Of a stretch of DNA of 64,000 bases, positions 57,501 through 64,000 are shown one piece after another. This DNA is from CADCVT01 sp036389485 (GTDB lineage Bacteria > Actinomycetota > Thermoleophilia > Solirubrobacterales > Solirubrobacteraceae). The stretch spans positions 128,345 through 192,344 of the forward strand of contig DASVPR010000023.1 of the NCBI GenBank assembly GCA_036389485.1. Direction: 5' to 3'. Numbering within the stretch: position 1 is the first letter of the stretch; each line of letters opens with the position of its first letter. The position numbers and the translations under genes are program-made. Below the pieces are notes generated by a model. That model was not told the origin of the DNA. It saw only the letters and a program-made list of their open reading frames with translations, and did no database searches.

Positions 57501-59155
57501 CTGCGCGGCCGGACGCTGACGGCGCGCCTCGTGCGCCGCCCGCCGGTCTCCGTCGCGACGACGGTGAACCGCAGCCGCTTGGCGCGGCGCAGCTTCCGCG
57601 TCACCGTGAGCGTCCCGCTGCGCAGGGTCAGCGAGATCGTCCGCGTGCCGCCCGAGCGCGCGGGCACCTCGATCGCCCGGCGCTTCGACCGCGCCTTCGC
57701 GCCGCGCAGCCGCGTCCGCGGATGGAGCTTCATCCCCTTCGGCAGGTTCACGCGCACGCGCCGCAGGCGGTTGCCGGTCGCGGCGGTGACGCGCACCCGC
57801 AGCGACGGCGTGCCCTTGCGCAGCCCGCGCACGCTCACCGACGCCTTCGGCCGCGGCTTCGGCGGCGTGATCGACGGGGGCGTGTCGCCGGGGCGGCAGC
57901 CCTCGATCGTGGCCGCGACGACCTTCGTCTTCTCGTGCCCCGCGTGGGAGGTGAACGTGGCGGTCAGCTGCGGCGGGAGTCCCTCACAGAGGTTGCGCGA
58001 CGCCGCGAGCAGGCCCCTGTCGCCGCCGTAGAAGCTCAGCTCGAAGCGGCTGAGCGGGACGTCGGGGATCCCGGAGAACGTCGTCTTCTGCCCGCCGGGC
58101 ACGAACTCGTTGGTGCCGCGCAGCTGGATGCTGAGCGGGCCGGTGAGCGTGAGGATGAGGTCCGGGAGCGGGTTGCTGCCCGCGACGAACGTGACCGCGC
58201 CGCTCAGCGGCGCGGTCAGCAGCGGCGTGACCGCCGTGGCGTCGCCGATGCGGGCGGTGGGCGCGCAGCGGCCGGCGTCGAAGTCCGCCTGCAGGCAGGC
58301 GCGGCCGAGCCGGTCGGCACCGACCGCGAAGTCGGCCGGCAGGTTCACCGCGACCGCCTTCACGTTCGCCTCGCCGGGGACCTGCCCGACGACGGTCGTC
58401 AGCGGCGGGTTCGCCCCCGGCGGCACGTTCTCGCCGGGTGCCCCGCCCCTCGCCGTGAACGACGGGTCGAACGGCAGGTCGAGGCAGTTCGTCGAGTCGA
58501 ACGACGCGTTCCCTGACGCGCGCTCGTCCGCGTAGGAGCGGGCGTCGACGACGGTCTGCTTCGGCCCGCAGGCGGTCGGGTTCTGCATGAACGGCTTGCC
58601 CGTGCCCGCCTGGCCGAGCAGCGTCGTCTCCAGCGCGGTGATCGTGATCGGGAAGCCCGAGAAGGAGTTCGGGATGTCGCGGATCTGCGAGTCCAGCCCG
58701 CCGTCGCTCGGGCGCGAGAACACCGGCGACTCCAGGCGCAGCGGCCCGCTCGGCGTGTCCGTGACGATCCCCAGCCGCGCGGGCTCCTCGCCCTTCGGCT
58801 CGATGTTGAAGATCTCGCCGCTCAGCGTCTGGGGCAGGCCGAGCAGCGTGGCCTCGGTGACGCTCGAGCCCACCTTCGTCTCCGGCGGGCAGCCGTCGCC
58901 CTCGAACTGCGCGCGCGTGCAGCGCGGGGTCGCGTTCGGGTCGCCGACCAGGCCGGGCGGGAAGTGGATGTCGACGTCGCGGACCTGGCCGCCCGACAGC
59001 TCGATCCGCAGCTTGACGTCGCTGTGGTGCCCGGCCTTGACGTCGGCCGGCGCCGCGGTCGGGACCTTGACCTCGAAGGCATGGGCCGGGGCGGCCCCCA
59101 GCGCGATCAGCCCGGCCGCCGCGACCGCGGCCCTCCTTGCCGCTCGCCCGATCAC
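57497..59155 (-). CDS. Secreted protein of unknown function with basic C-terminal domains
   Basis: 552 residues. Signal peptide about 1-25 (AAVAAAGLIALGAAPAHAF). The N-terminal half has 'DVDIHFPPGLVGDPNATPRCT' and 'LPQTLSGEIFNIEPKGEEPARLGI', and the middle 'DDATAVTPLL'-like segments with several Cys. A Pro linker and a basic beta-sandwich (about 455-552) end the protein. The DIHFPPGLVGDPNATPRC opening is, as I recall, common in secreted proteins of Solirubrobacterales, with no assigned function. It is GTGA-coupled to the carboxylase beta gene. Confidence 0.7.
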   Translation of the reverse strand: MIGRAARRAAVAAAGLIALGAAPAHAFEVKVPTAAPADVKAGHHSDVKLRIELSGGQVRDVDIHFPPGLVGDPNATPRCTRAQFEGDGCPPETKVGSSVTEATLLGLPQTLSGEIFNIEPKGEEPARLGIVTDTPSGPLRLESPVFSRPSDGGLDSQIRDIPNSFSGFPITITALETTLLGQAGTGKPFMQNPTACGPKQTVVDARSYADERASGNASFDSTNCLDLPFDPSFTARGGAPGENVPPGANPPLTTVVGQVPGEANVKAVAVNLPADFAVGADRLGRACLQADFDAGRCAPTARIGDATAVTPLLTAPLSGAVTFVAGSNPLPDLILTLTGPLSIQLRGTNEFVPGGQKTTFSGIPDVPLSRFELSFYGGDRGLLAASRNLCEGLPPQLTATFTSHAGHEKTKVVAATIEGCRPGDTPPSITPPKPRPKASVSVRGLRKGTPSLRVRVTAATGNRLRRVRVNLPKGMKLHPRTRLRGAKARSKRRAIEVPARSGGTRTISLTLRSGTLTVTRKLRRAKRLRFTVVATETGGRRTRRAVSVRPRR

Positions 59156-60723
59156 AGCGGGATGTTCCCGTGCTTGCGCTTCGGCCCCGGCTCGCGCTTC
59201 GTGAGCAGCGTGTGCAGCGCGGTGATCACCTTCGGGCGCGTCTCGCTCGGCGTGATGACGTCGTCGACGTAGCCCCGCTCCGCCGCCGTGTACGGGTTGG
59301 CGAAGCGCGCCTTGTAGTCGTCGATCAGCTTCGAGCGCCGCTCCTCGGGCGTGGGCGACTTCGCGATGTCCTTGCGGTAGATGATGTTGACCGCGCCCTC
59401 CGGCCCCATCACCGCGACCTCCGCCTGCGGCCAGGCGAAGTTGAAGTCGGCGAGCATGTGCTTGGACGCCATGACGTCGTACGCGCCGCCGTACGCCTTG
59501 CGCGTGATGACCGTGATCTTCGGGACGGTCGCCTCGGTGTACGCGTAGAGCAGCTTCGCCCCGTGCATGATGATCCCGCCCCACTCCTGGCTCGTGCCGG
59601 GCAGGAAGCCGGGCACGTCGCAGAACGTGAGGAGCGGGATGTTGAAGGCATCGCACGTGCGTACGAAGCGCGCCGCCTTGCGGGATGAGTCGATGTCGAG
59701 CACGCCGGCGATGTGCGCCGGCTGGTTGCCGACGACGCCGACGCTGTAGCCGTCGAGGCGCGCGAACCCGCACACGATGTTCTTCGCGTAGTGCTCGTGG
59801 ACCTCGAGGAACTCCCCGTCGTCCACCACCAGGCGGACCACGTCGCGCATGTCGTACGGCTTGTTGGGCTGCGCGGGGACGACGCTGTTGAGCGCCTCGT
59901 CGCGCCGCTCCGGGTCGTCCGTGGGGAGGACGCGCGGCGCGGTCTCGAGGTTGTTCTGCGGGAGGAAGCTCAGCAGGTAGCGGGTGTCCTCGAGCGCCTG
60001 GTCCTCGTCGTCGGCGGCGAAGTGCGCGACGCCCGATTTCGTGCTGTGCGCCATCGCGCCGCCGAGCGACTCGAAGTCGACCTCCTCGCCGGTGACCGTC
60101 TTGATGACGTCGGGCCCCGTGATGAACATGTGCGAGGTCTCCTTCACCATCATGATGAAGTCCGTCATCGCGGGGGAGTAGACGGCGCCGCCGGCGCACG
60201 GGCCCATGATCAGGCTGATCTGGGGGATGACGCCGGAGCACTTGACGTTGCGCACGAAGACGTCGCCGTAGGCCCCGAGGCTGACGACGCCCTCCTGGAT
60301 GCGGGCGCCGCCGGAGTCGTTGATGCCGATGACCGGGCAGCCGATCTTGGCGGCCAGGTCCATGACCTTGACCATCTTCTCGCCCATGACCTCACCGAGG
60401 CTGCCGCCGAAGACGGTGAAGTCCTGGGAGAAGACGCAGACGCGGCGGCCGTCGATCGTGCCGTGCCCGGTGACGACGGCATCGCCCCACGGCTTGTTCT
60501 TGTCCATCCCGAACTCGGTGGTGCGGTGCCGGACGAACGTGTCGAGCTCGTTGAACGAGCCCGGGTCGAGCAGCTTCTCGATGCGCTCGCGGGCGGTGTA
60601 CTTGCCGCGGTCGTGTTGCTTCTGCTCGGCTTCCGGGTTCGGGTGGACGGCGGCCTCGCGCAGCTCGTTCAGCTGGGCGAGCCGCTCCTCGAAGGTCTCG
60701 GGCGACTTCTGGCGTAGGCTCAT
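59152..60723 (-). CDS. pccB: Acyl-CoA carboxylase beta subunit (propionyl-CoA carboxylase type)
   Basis: 523 residues, full length. The N-terminal carboxyltransferase domain has 'GGARIQEGVVSL' and 'GPCAGGAVYSPA' (oxyanion hole), and the C-terminal half 'DVPGFLPGTSQEWGGIIMHGAKLL' and 'AYGGAYDVMASKHM'. The latter Asp-containing stretch fits propionyl-CoA preference. It transfers CO2 from carboxybiotin to propionyl- (or acetyl-)CoA. Partners: alpha at 32810-34606, epsilon-like at 54027-54224. TAGCCT lies 10 nt before the ATG. Confidence 0.95.
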   Translation of the reverse strand: MSLRQKSPETFEERLAQLNELREAAVHPNPEAEQKQHDRGKYTARERIEKLLDPGSFNELDTFVRHRTTEFGMDKNKPWGDAVVTGHGTIDGRRVCVFSQDFTVFGGSLGEVMGEKMVKVMDLAAKIGCPVIGINDSGGARIQEGVVSLGAYGDVFVRNVKCSGVIPQISLIMGPCAGGAVYSPAMTDFIMMVKETSHMFITGPDVIKTVTGEEVDFESLGGAMAHSTKSGVAHFAADDEDQALEDTRYLLSFLPQNNLETAPRVLPTDDPERRDEALNSVVPAQPNKPYDMRDVVRLVVDDGEFLEVHEHYAKNIVCGFARLDGYSVGVVGNQPAHIAGVLDIDSSRKAARFVRTCDAFNIPLLTFCDVPGFLPGTSQEWGGIIMHGAKLLYAYTEATVPKITVITRKAYGGAYDVMASKHMLADFNFAWPQAEVAVMGPEGAVNIIYRKDIAKSPTPEERRSKLIDDYKARFANPYTAAERGYVDDVITPSETRPKVITALHTLLTKREPGPKRKHGNIPL

Positions 60724-60759
60724 GCGGCGGTGCAGGCTACCGGGCGGCGCCTGCCCACC

Positions 60760-61647
60760 TCACCGGGAGAAGGGCCGGTGGTGCGCCGCGCCGAGCGTGT
60801 CGAGCACGCCGTCGAGCACCGCCGTCGCCTCCTCGTCCGCCATCCGCGAGACCCGGATCTCCGCCGCCTCGACCACCGGCTCCTCGATCGCGGCCGGCTC
60901 GTCGGCGACGACGTCGGGCTCGGGCTCGGGCGCGACCACCTCCGGCTCCGGAGCGGGCGGCTCCTCGACGGCAGCGACCTCCGGCTCCGGCTCCGCAGCG
61001 GGCGGCTCCTCGACGGCAACGACCTCCGGCTCCGGCTCCGCAGCGGGCGGCTCCTCGACCGCGACCGTCTCCGGCTCCTCCGGCGCGGCCGCCACCACCA
61101 CTTCCTCCTCCGGCGCGGCCGCCACCACCACTTCCTCCCGCCGGCGCGCGAAGAGGCGCGCGAAGAACCCGCGCCGCTTCGCCGCGGCGGGGGGTGGAGG
61201 CTCCTCGGTCGCGGCGGGCGGAGGCTCCGGCTCCTCTTCGCGCGGCTGCTCCGCGGCGGGCGGAGGCTCCGGCTCCGCCTCGACCTCCGGCTCCGGCTCC
61301 GGCTCGATCTCCGGCTCCGCCTCGACCTCCGGCTCCTGCTCGACCTCCGGCTCCGGCGCCGCGAGCGGCTGCTGCAGCGCGGGCTCGGGCTCGTCCTCGG
61401 CCGGCGGCTCCTCCTCGACCTCGACCGGCTCGGCCGTCAGCGTGACCTTCGTCCCCCAGCCCGACGCCGCCAGCTCCACCGTGCCGCGTGCGCGGTCGCC
61501 CTCCCAGACGACGGTGGTCTCGGGCTCGACGCGCGCGATCCGGATCTCGCCGAACGCGTCGAGGTGACGCGCCAGGCACTCGGGGTCGGAGATCTCGGCC
61601 CACAGCTCGGGCGGGGACTTCACGAGGGTGCGACGGACTTCGGGCAT
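60760..61647 (-). CDS. SRPBCC-like protein with Glu/Pro-rich repeat region
   Basis: 295 residues. Residues 1-75 (LVKSPPELWAEISDPECLARHL) resemble the start of an SRPBCC/START-like lipid-binding domain but stop after half of it. A 200-residue Glu/Pro/Val/Ala-rich region follows, holding repeats of 15 and 10 residues and a basic 'AKRRGFFARLFARRREE' island, then a C-terminal helix with 'ATAVLDGVLDTLGAAHHRPF'. It is acidic and largely disordered. Possibly a scaffold; function unknown. It lies just upstream of the carboxylase beta gene on the same strand. Confidence 0.65.
   Translation of the reverse strand: MPEVRRTLVKSPPELWAEISDPECLARHLDAFGEIRIARVEPETTVVWEGDRARGTVELAASGWGTKVTLTAEPVEVEEEPPAEDEPEPALQQPLAAPEPEVEQEPEVEAEPEIEPEPEPEVEAEPEPPPAAEQPREEEPEPPPAATEEPPPPAAAKRRGFFARLFARRREEVVVAAAPEEEVVVAAAPEEPETVAVEEPPAAEPEPEVVAVEEPPAAEPEPEVAAVEEPPAPEPEVVAPEPEPDVVADEPAAIEEPVVEAAEIRVSRMADEEATAVLDGVLDTLGAAHHRPFSR
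60961..61080. repeat. 45-bp in-frame tandem repeats
   Basis: Two nearly identical 45-bp units (60961-61005 and 61006-61050, one difference seen) and a third, more diverged unit after 61051 encode the 15-residue unit VAVEEPPAAEPEPEV. Confidence 0.85.
61081..61140. repeat. 30-bp tandem duplication
   Basis: Two 30-bp units starting at 61081 and 61111 are identical except at the last bases. They add ten residues (VVVAAAPEEE type) to the Glu/Pro-rich protein. Confidence 0.9.
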
Positions 61648-61805
61648 CGCGTTGACGGTTCGACCACCGCGCCGCCGACTCCTCCTCGCGAACAGCGCGC
61701 GCGAACCTGAAGCCGTACTTCAGCGGCGAGGTCTCCGACGACACGACCGGCCAGCCGACGATCGCCATCGAGATCTGGCGCGCCGACGACCCGGCGGAGA
61801 CCGTC

Positions 61806-62732
61806 GTGGCCGACGAGTCCGACGACGTCACGGTCCAGGACAACGGCCTCTGGTACTTCAACTTCCAGCTCGGCGACGACGATCCGCTCCTGCACGGCGT
61901 CCAGTACGACTCGCGCGTCGTCGCCGAGGACGCCGCCGGCCACACGACCACCGTCGAGCGCAGCTTCCGCGCCGACGGAGTCGCGCCCGACCTGCACGTC
62001 GACCCCGCGAGCGAGACGACGGACAGCACGCCGTCCTTCAGCGGAACCTCGTCGCGCGAGCCGTGCGACCTCCCGTTCGTCGCCGTCGTCCTCACCAGGC
62101 CGTCGCAGCCGCAGGGCTCGGTCGGCGTCGCCGCGTTCACCGCGACGGTCGGCTCCGACGGCCGCTGGTCGGGCGAGACGAGCGAGCAGGTCGAGCCCGG
62201 CGACTACACGCTGCGCGTCACCCACCTCGACACGGCGATGAACGCGACCGTCATCGAGCGGCCGTTCCGCGTGACCGCGCCCCCGCCGCCGCCACCGGAG
62301 GAGCAGCAGCCACCGCCGCCGCCGCCGCCCGCGCCGCCGCCACCACCGCCTCCGCCGCCGGGCCCGGGCCCCGGGACGCTCGGCGCGACCGCGCTGCAGC
62401 AGGACGCCCTGCGCGCGCTGCGGCGCGGCTCGATCCGCCGCCTGCTGCGCCGCGGCCTGCGCGTGCGCGTCGCCGCCGGCCTGCCCGGCACGGCGTCGAT
62501 CCAGCTGCGCGCCCGCGGAGCGAACGCCCGCGCGGCGGCGGTGCGCGTCCTCGCGCAGGGGCGCGCCGCCCTGAGCGCGACCGGCGCGGGCACGGTCACC
62601 GTCCGCCCGACGCGGGCCGGCCGCCGCGCCCTGCGCAGCGCCCGGCGCGCCCGGCTCACGGTGCGCGTCCGGTTCACGCCGGCGAGCGGCCTGCCGGTCT
62701 CGCTCGACGCGCCGCTGACGCTGCGCCGCTAG
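61806..62732 (+). CDS. Secreted-type Ig-like protein lacking a proper 5' end
   Basis: 308 residues from the first standard start (GTG 61806). The same frame is open from 61656 and reads clearly coding from about 61707 ('LKPYFSGEVSDDTTGQPTIAIEIW'), so a start at the CTG 61707 or a lost N-terminus is likely. Two Ig-like domains ('VQYDSRVVAEDAAGHTTTVE', 'VGSDGRWSGETSEQVEPGDYTLRVTH') precede a long poly-Pro linker and a basic C-terminal sandwich. No signal peptide can be placed, unlike all similar proteins here. Its TAG shares CTAG with the mutase stop. Confidence 0.6.
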   Translation: MADESDDVTVQDNGLWYFNFQLGDDDPLLHGVQYDSRVVAEDAAGHTTTVERSFRADGVAPDLHVDPASETTDSTPSFSGTSSREPCDLPFVAVVLTRPSQPQGSVGVAAFTATVGSDGRWSGETSEQVEPGDYTLRVTHLDTAMNATVIERPFRVTAPPPPPPEEQQPPPPPPPAPPPPPPPPPGPGPGTLGATALQQDALRALRRGSIRRLLRRGLRVRVAAGLPGTASIQLRARGANARAAAVRVLAQGRAALSATGAGTVTVRPTRAGRRALRSARRARLTVRVRFTPASGLPVSLDAPLTLRR

Positions 62733-64000
62733 AAGCTCGCGGGCTGCTGGTAGGCGCCGAAGACGTCCTTCATCGCGCCGCACACCTCGCCGATCGAGCA
62801 GCCGTCCTTGAGCGCCTCGCGGAGCACGGGCAGCATGTTCTTCGTCCCGCGCGCGGCCGCGCGGATCTCCTCCAGCCGCCGCTCGACGGCGGACGCGTCA
62901 CGCGAGTCCTTGAAGGCGCGAAGCCGCTCGACCTGCAGCCGCTCGCTCTCCGGGTCCACCCGCAGGATGTCCTCGACCTCGACGTCGTCCTCGACGTACT
63001 TGTTCACGCCGACGACGATGTCCTGGCCGGTGCGGTAGCGCTCGGCGTAGCCCCAGGCGGACTCGTCGATCTCCTTCATGATGAACTCGACCGCGTTCAC
63101 CGAGCCGCCCATCTCGTCGATCTTGCCGATGAGCTCGTAGGCGCGGGACTCGATCTCCTCGGTCAGCCCCTCGACGAAGTACGACCCCGCGAACGGGTCG
63201 ACGGTGTCGGTCACGCCGGACTCGTGCGCGAGGATCTGCTGGGTGCGCAGAGCGATCTTCGCGGCGCGCTCCGTCGGCAGCGCGAGCGCCTCGTCGTAGC
63301 CGTTCGTGTGCAGCGACTGCGTCCCGCCCGCGGCCGCCGCGAAGCCCTGCAGCGCGACGCGGATGATGTTGTTGATCGGCTGCTGCGCCGTCAGCGTCAC
63401 ACCGCCGGTCTGCGTGTGGAAGCGCAGCATCATCGACTTCGGGTTCTCCGCGCCGAAGCGCTCGCGCATGATCTGCGCCCACATCCGCCGGGCGGCGCGG
63501 AACTTCGCGACCTCCTGGAAGACGTTGTTGTGGCAGTTGAAGAAGAACGCCAGGCGGGGCGCGAAGCGGTCGACCTCGAGGCCGGCGTCGAGCGCGGCCT
63601 GCACGTAGGCGATCCCGCTGCACAGCGTGAACGCGACCTCCTGGACCGCCGAGGCCCCCTTCTCGCGGTAGTGGTAGCCGGAGATCGAGACCGTGTTCCA
63701 CTTCGGGATGCGCTCCGCGCAGTAGGCGAAGATGTCGGTGGTCAGCCGCATCGTCGGCTCGGGCGGGTAGATGTAGTTGCCGCGCGCGATGTACTCCTTG
63801 AGCACGTCGTTCTGCGTCGTGCCCCGCAGCTTGTCGGCCGCCACGCCCTGCTCCTCGGCCACGAGCTCGTAGAGCAGCAGCAGCACCGCCGCCGGCGCGT
63901 TGATCGTCATCGACGTCGAGACCTGGTCGAGCGGGATCTGGTCGAACGCCAGCCGCATGTCGTCCAGCGTGTCGATCGCCACGCCCGTGCGCCCGACCTC
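62729..64000 (-). CDS. mutA: Methylmalonyl-CoA mutase, large subunit (5' end outside window)
   Basis: 423 residues visible; the frame continues through the window edge ('EVGRTGVAIDTLDDM'). 'STSMTINAPAAVLLLLYEL', 'YIYPPEPTMRLTTDIFAYCA', 'ISGYHYREKGA', 'FRAARRMWAQIMRERFGA', 'LRFHTQTGGVTLTAQQPINNI' and 'SLHTNGYDEALALPT' are mutase TIM-barrel motifs. The barrel-only C-terminus indicates a separate B12-binding subunit (as in MCM/HCM-type two-gene mutases) not present in this window. It converts methylmalonyl-CoA to succinyl-CoA, linking carboxylase and succinyl-CoA synthetase. Confidence 0.9.
   Translation of the reverse strand, partial: EVGRTGVAIDTLDDMRLAFDQIPLDQVSTSMTINAPAAVLLLLYELVAEEQGVAADKLRGTTQNDVLKEYIARGNYIYPPEPTMRLTTDIFAYCAERIPKWNTVSISGYHYREKGASAVQEVAFTLCSGIAYVQAALDAGLEVDRFAPRLAFFFNCHNNVFQEVAKFRAARRMWAQIMRERFGAENPKSMMLRFHTQTGGVTLTAQQPINNIIRVALQGFAAAAGGTQSLHTNGYDEALALPTERAAKIALRTQQILAHESGVTDTVDPFAGSYFVEGLTEEIESRAYELIGKIDEMGGSVNAVEFIMKEIDESAWGYAERYRTGQDIVVGVNKYVEDDVEVEDILRVDPESERLQVERLRAFKDSRDASAVERRLEEIRAAARGTKNMLPVLREALKDGCSIGEVCGAMKDVFGAYQQPASF

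Noticed and set aside
60961..61140. Regular repeats considered as a CRISPR array
   Set aside because: Units are directly adjacent without unique spacers, are multiples of three and encode in-frame Glu/Pro repeats.
1..64000. tRNA, rRNA, insertion-sequence transposase, integrase or replication origin
   Set aside because: None of the translated frames shows a transposase or integrase, and I saw no rRNA or tRNA sequence on reading; small RNA genes could be missed by eye.

Overview
The window is GC-rich and densely coding. I infer an actinobacterium of the Thermoleophilia (Solirubrobacterales: Conexibacter, Solirubrobacter or Baekduia type). The evidence is an acyl-CoA carboxylase with a separate epsilon subunit, a LigC-type ATP-dependent ligase, CysNC-type sulfate activation, TANNNT boxes placed directly ahead of start codons (leaderless transcripts), and an unusual load of secreted proteins built as Ca-binding repeats, a Pro-rich linker and a basic beta-sandwich. 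The taxonomic call is an inference from gene content, not a measured placement.

Layout. 1-6.2 kb: M48 peptidase (5' cut by the window), ECF sigma factor with a membrane-tethered propeller protein, LigC-like ligase, SMP-30/SDR pair, DtxR-type metalloregulator. 6.2-8.3 kb: a small accessory patch with a palindrome, a ribbon-helix-helix gene behind an operator-overlapped promoter, an acidic partner gene, a small orphan gene and a broken HNH endonuclease. 8.3-12.6 kb: divergent Ser/Thr kinase, a Thr/Asn/Asp-rich secreted protein, aminotransferase and small coiled-coil or membrane proteins. 12.9-16.4 kb: sucCD, HAD hydrolase, metallo-beta-lactamase-fold protein. 16.4-24.5 kb: four tandem paralogous RTX-like secreted proteins in one translationally coupled minus-strand operon. 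24.6-34.6 kb: small metabolic genes (DUF4234, VOC, B3/B4, quinone oxidoreductase, GNAT, thioesterase, large secreted unknown, methyltransferase-like, VOC, split alkylmercury-lyase-like pair, membrane protein) and biotin carboxylase/BCCP. 34.7-47.3 kb: a second surface-protein region with a secreted M28 peptidase with PKD and C-terminal domains, a minus-strand operon (small secreted protein, fenitrothion-hydrolase-like membrane protein, BNR lipoprotein, thrombospondin type 3 protein, RTX-like protein), another RTX-like protein, and a divergent LVIVD-type protein with a second thrombospondin type 3 protein. 47.3-53.4 kb: sulfate assimilation (cysNC, cysD, TauE/SafE, cysH, sulfite reductase). 53.4-57.5 kb: rhodanese, dodecin, AccE-like epsilon subunit, ornithine cyclodeaminase family, GDPD, EEP-fold nuclease/phosphatase, PGPGW membrane protein. 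57.5-64 kb: secreted protein, acyl-CoA carboxylase beta, Glu/Pro-rich protein, truncated secreted protein, methylmalonyl-CoA mutase (5' cut by the window).

How genes work together. Carboxylase alpha (32.8 kb), epsilon (54.0 kb) and beta (59.2 kb), methylmalonyl-CoA mutase (62.7 kb) and succinyl-CoA synthetase (12.9 kb) make an almost complete propionyl-CoA to succinate route. The cys genes convert sulfate to sulfide through APS. The remainder is dominated by exported proteins of unknown function in two clusters, the most novel content here.

Gene organisation is very compact. At least sixteen same-strand neighbours share ATGA or GTGA junctions, and three convergent pairs share a palindromic CTAG as the stop codon of both genes.
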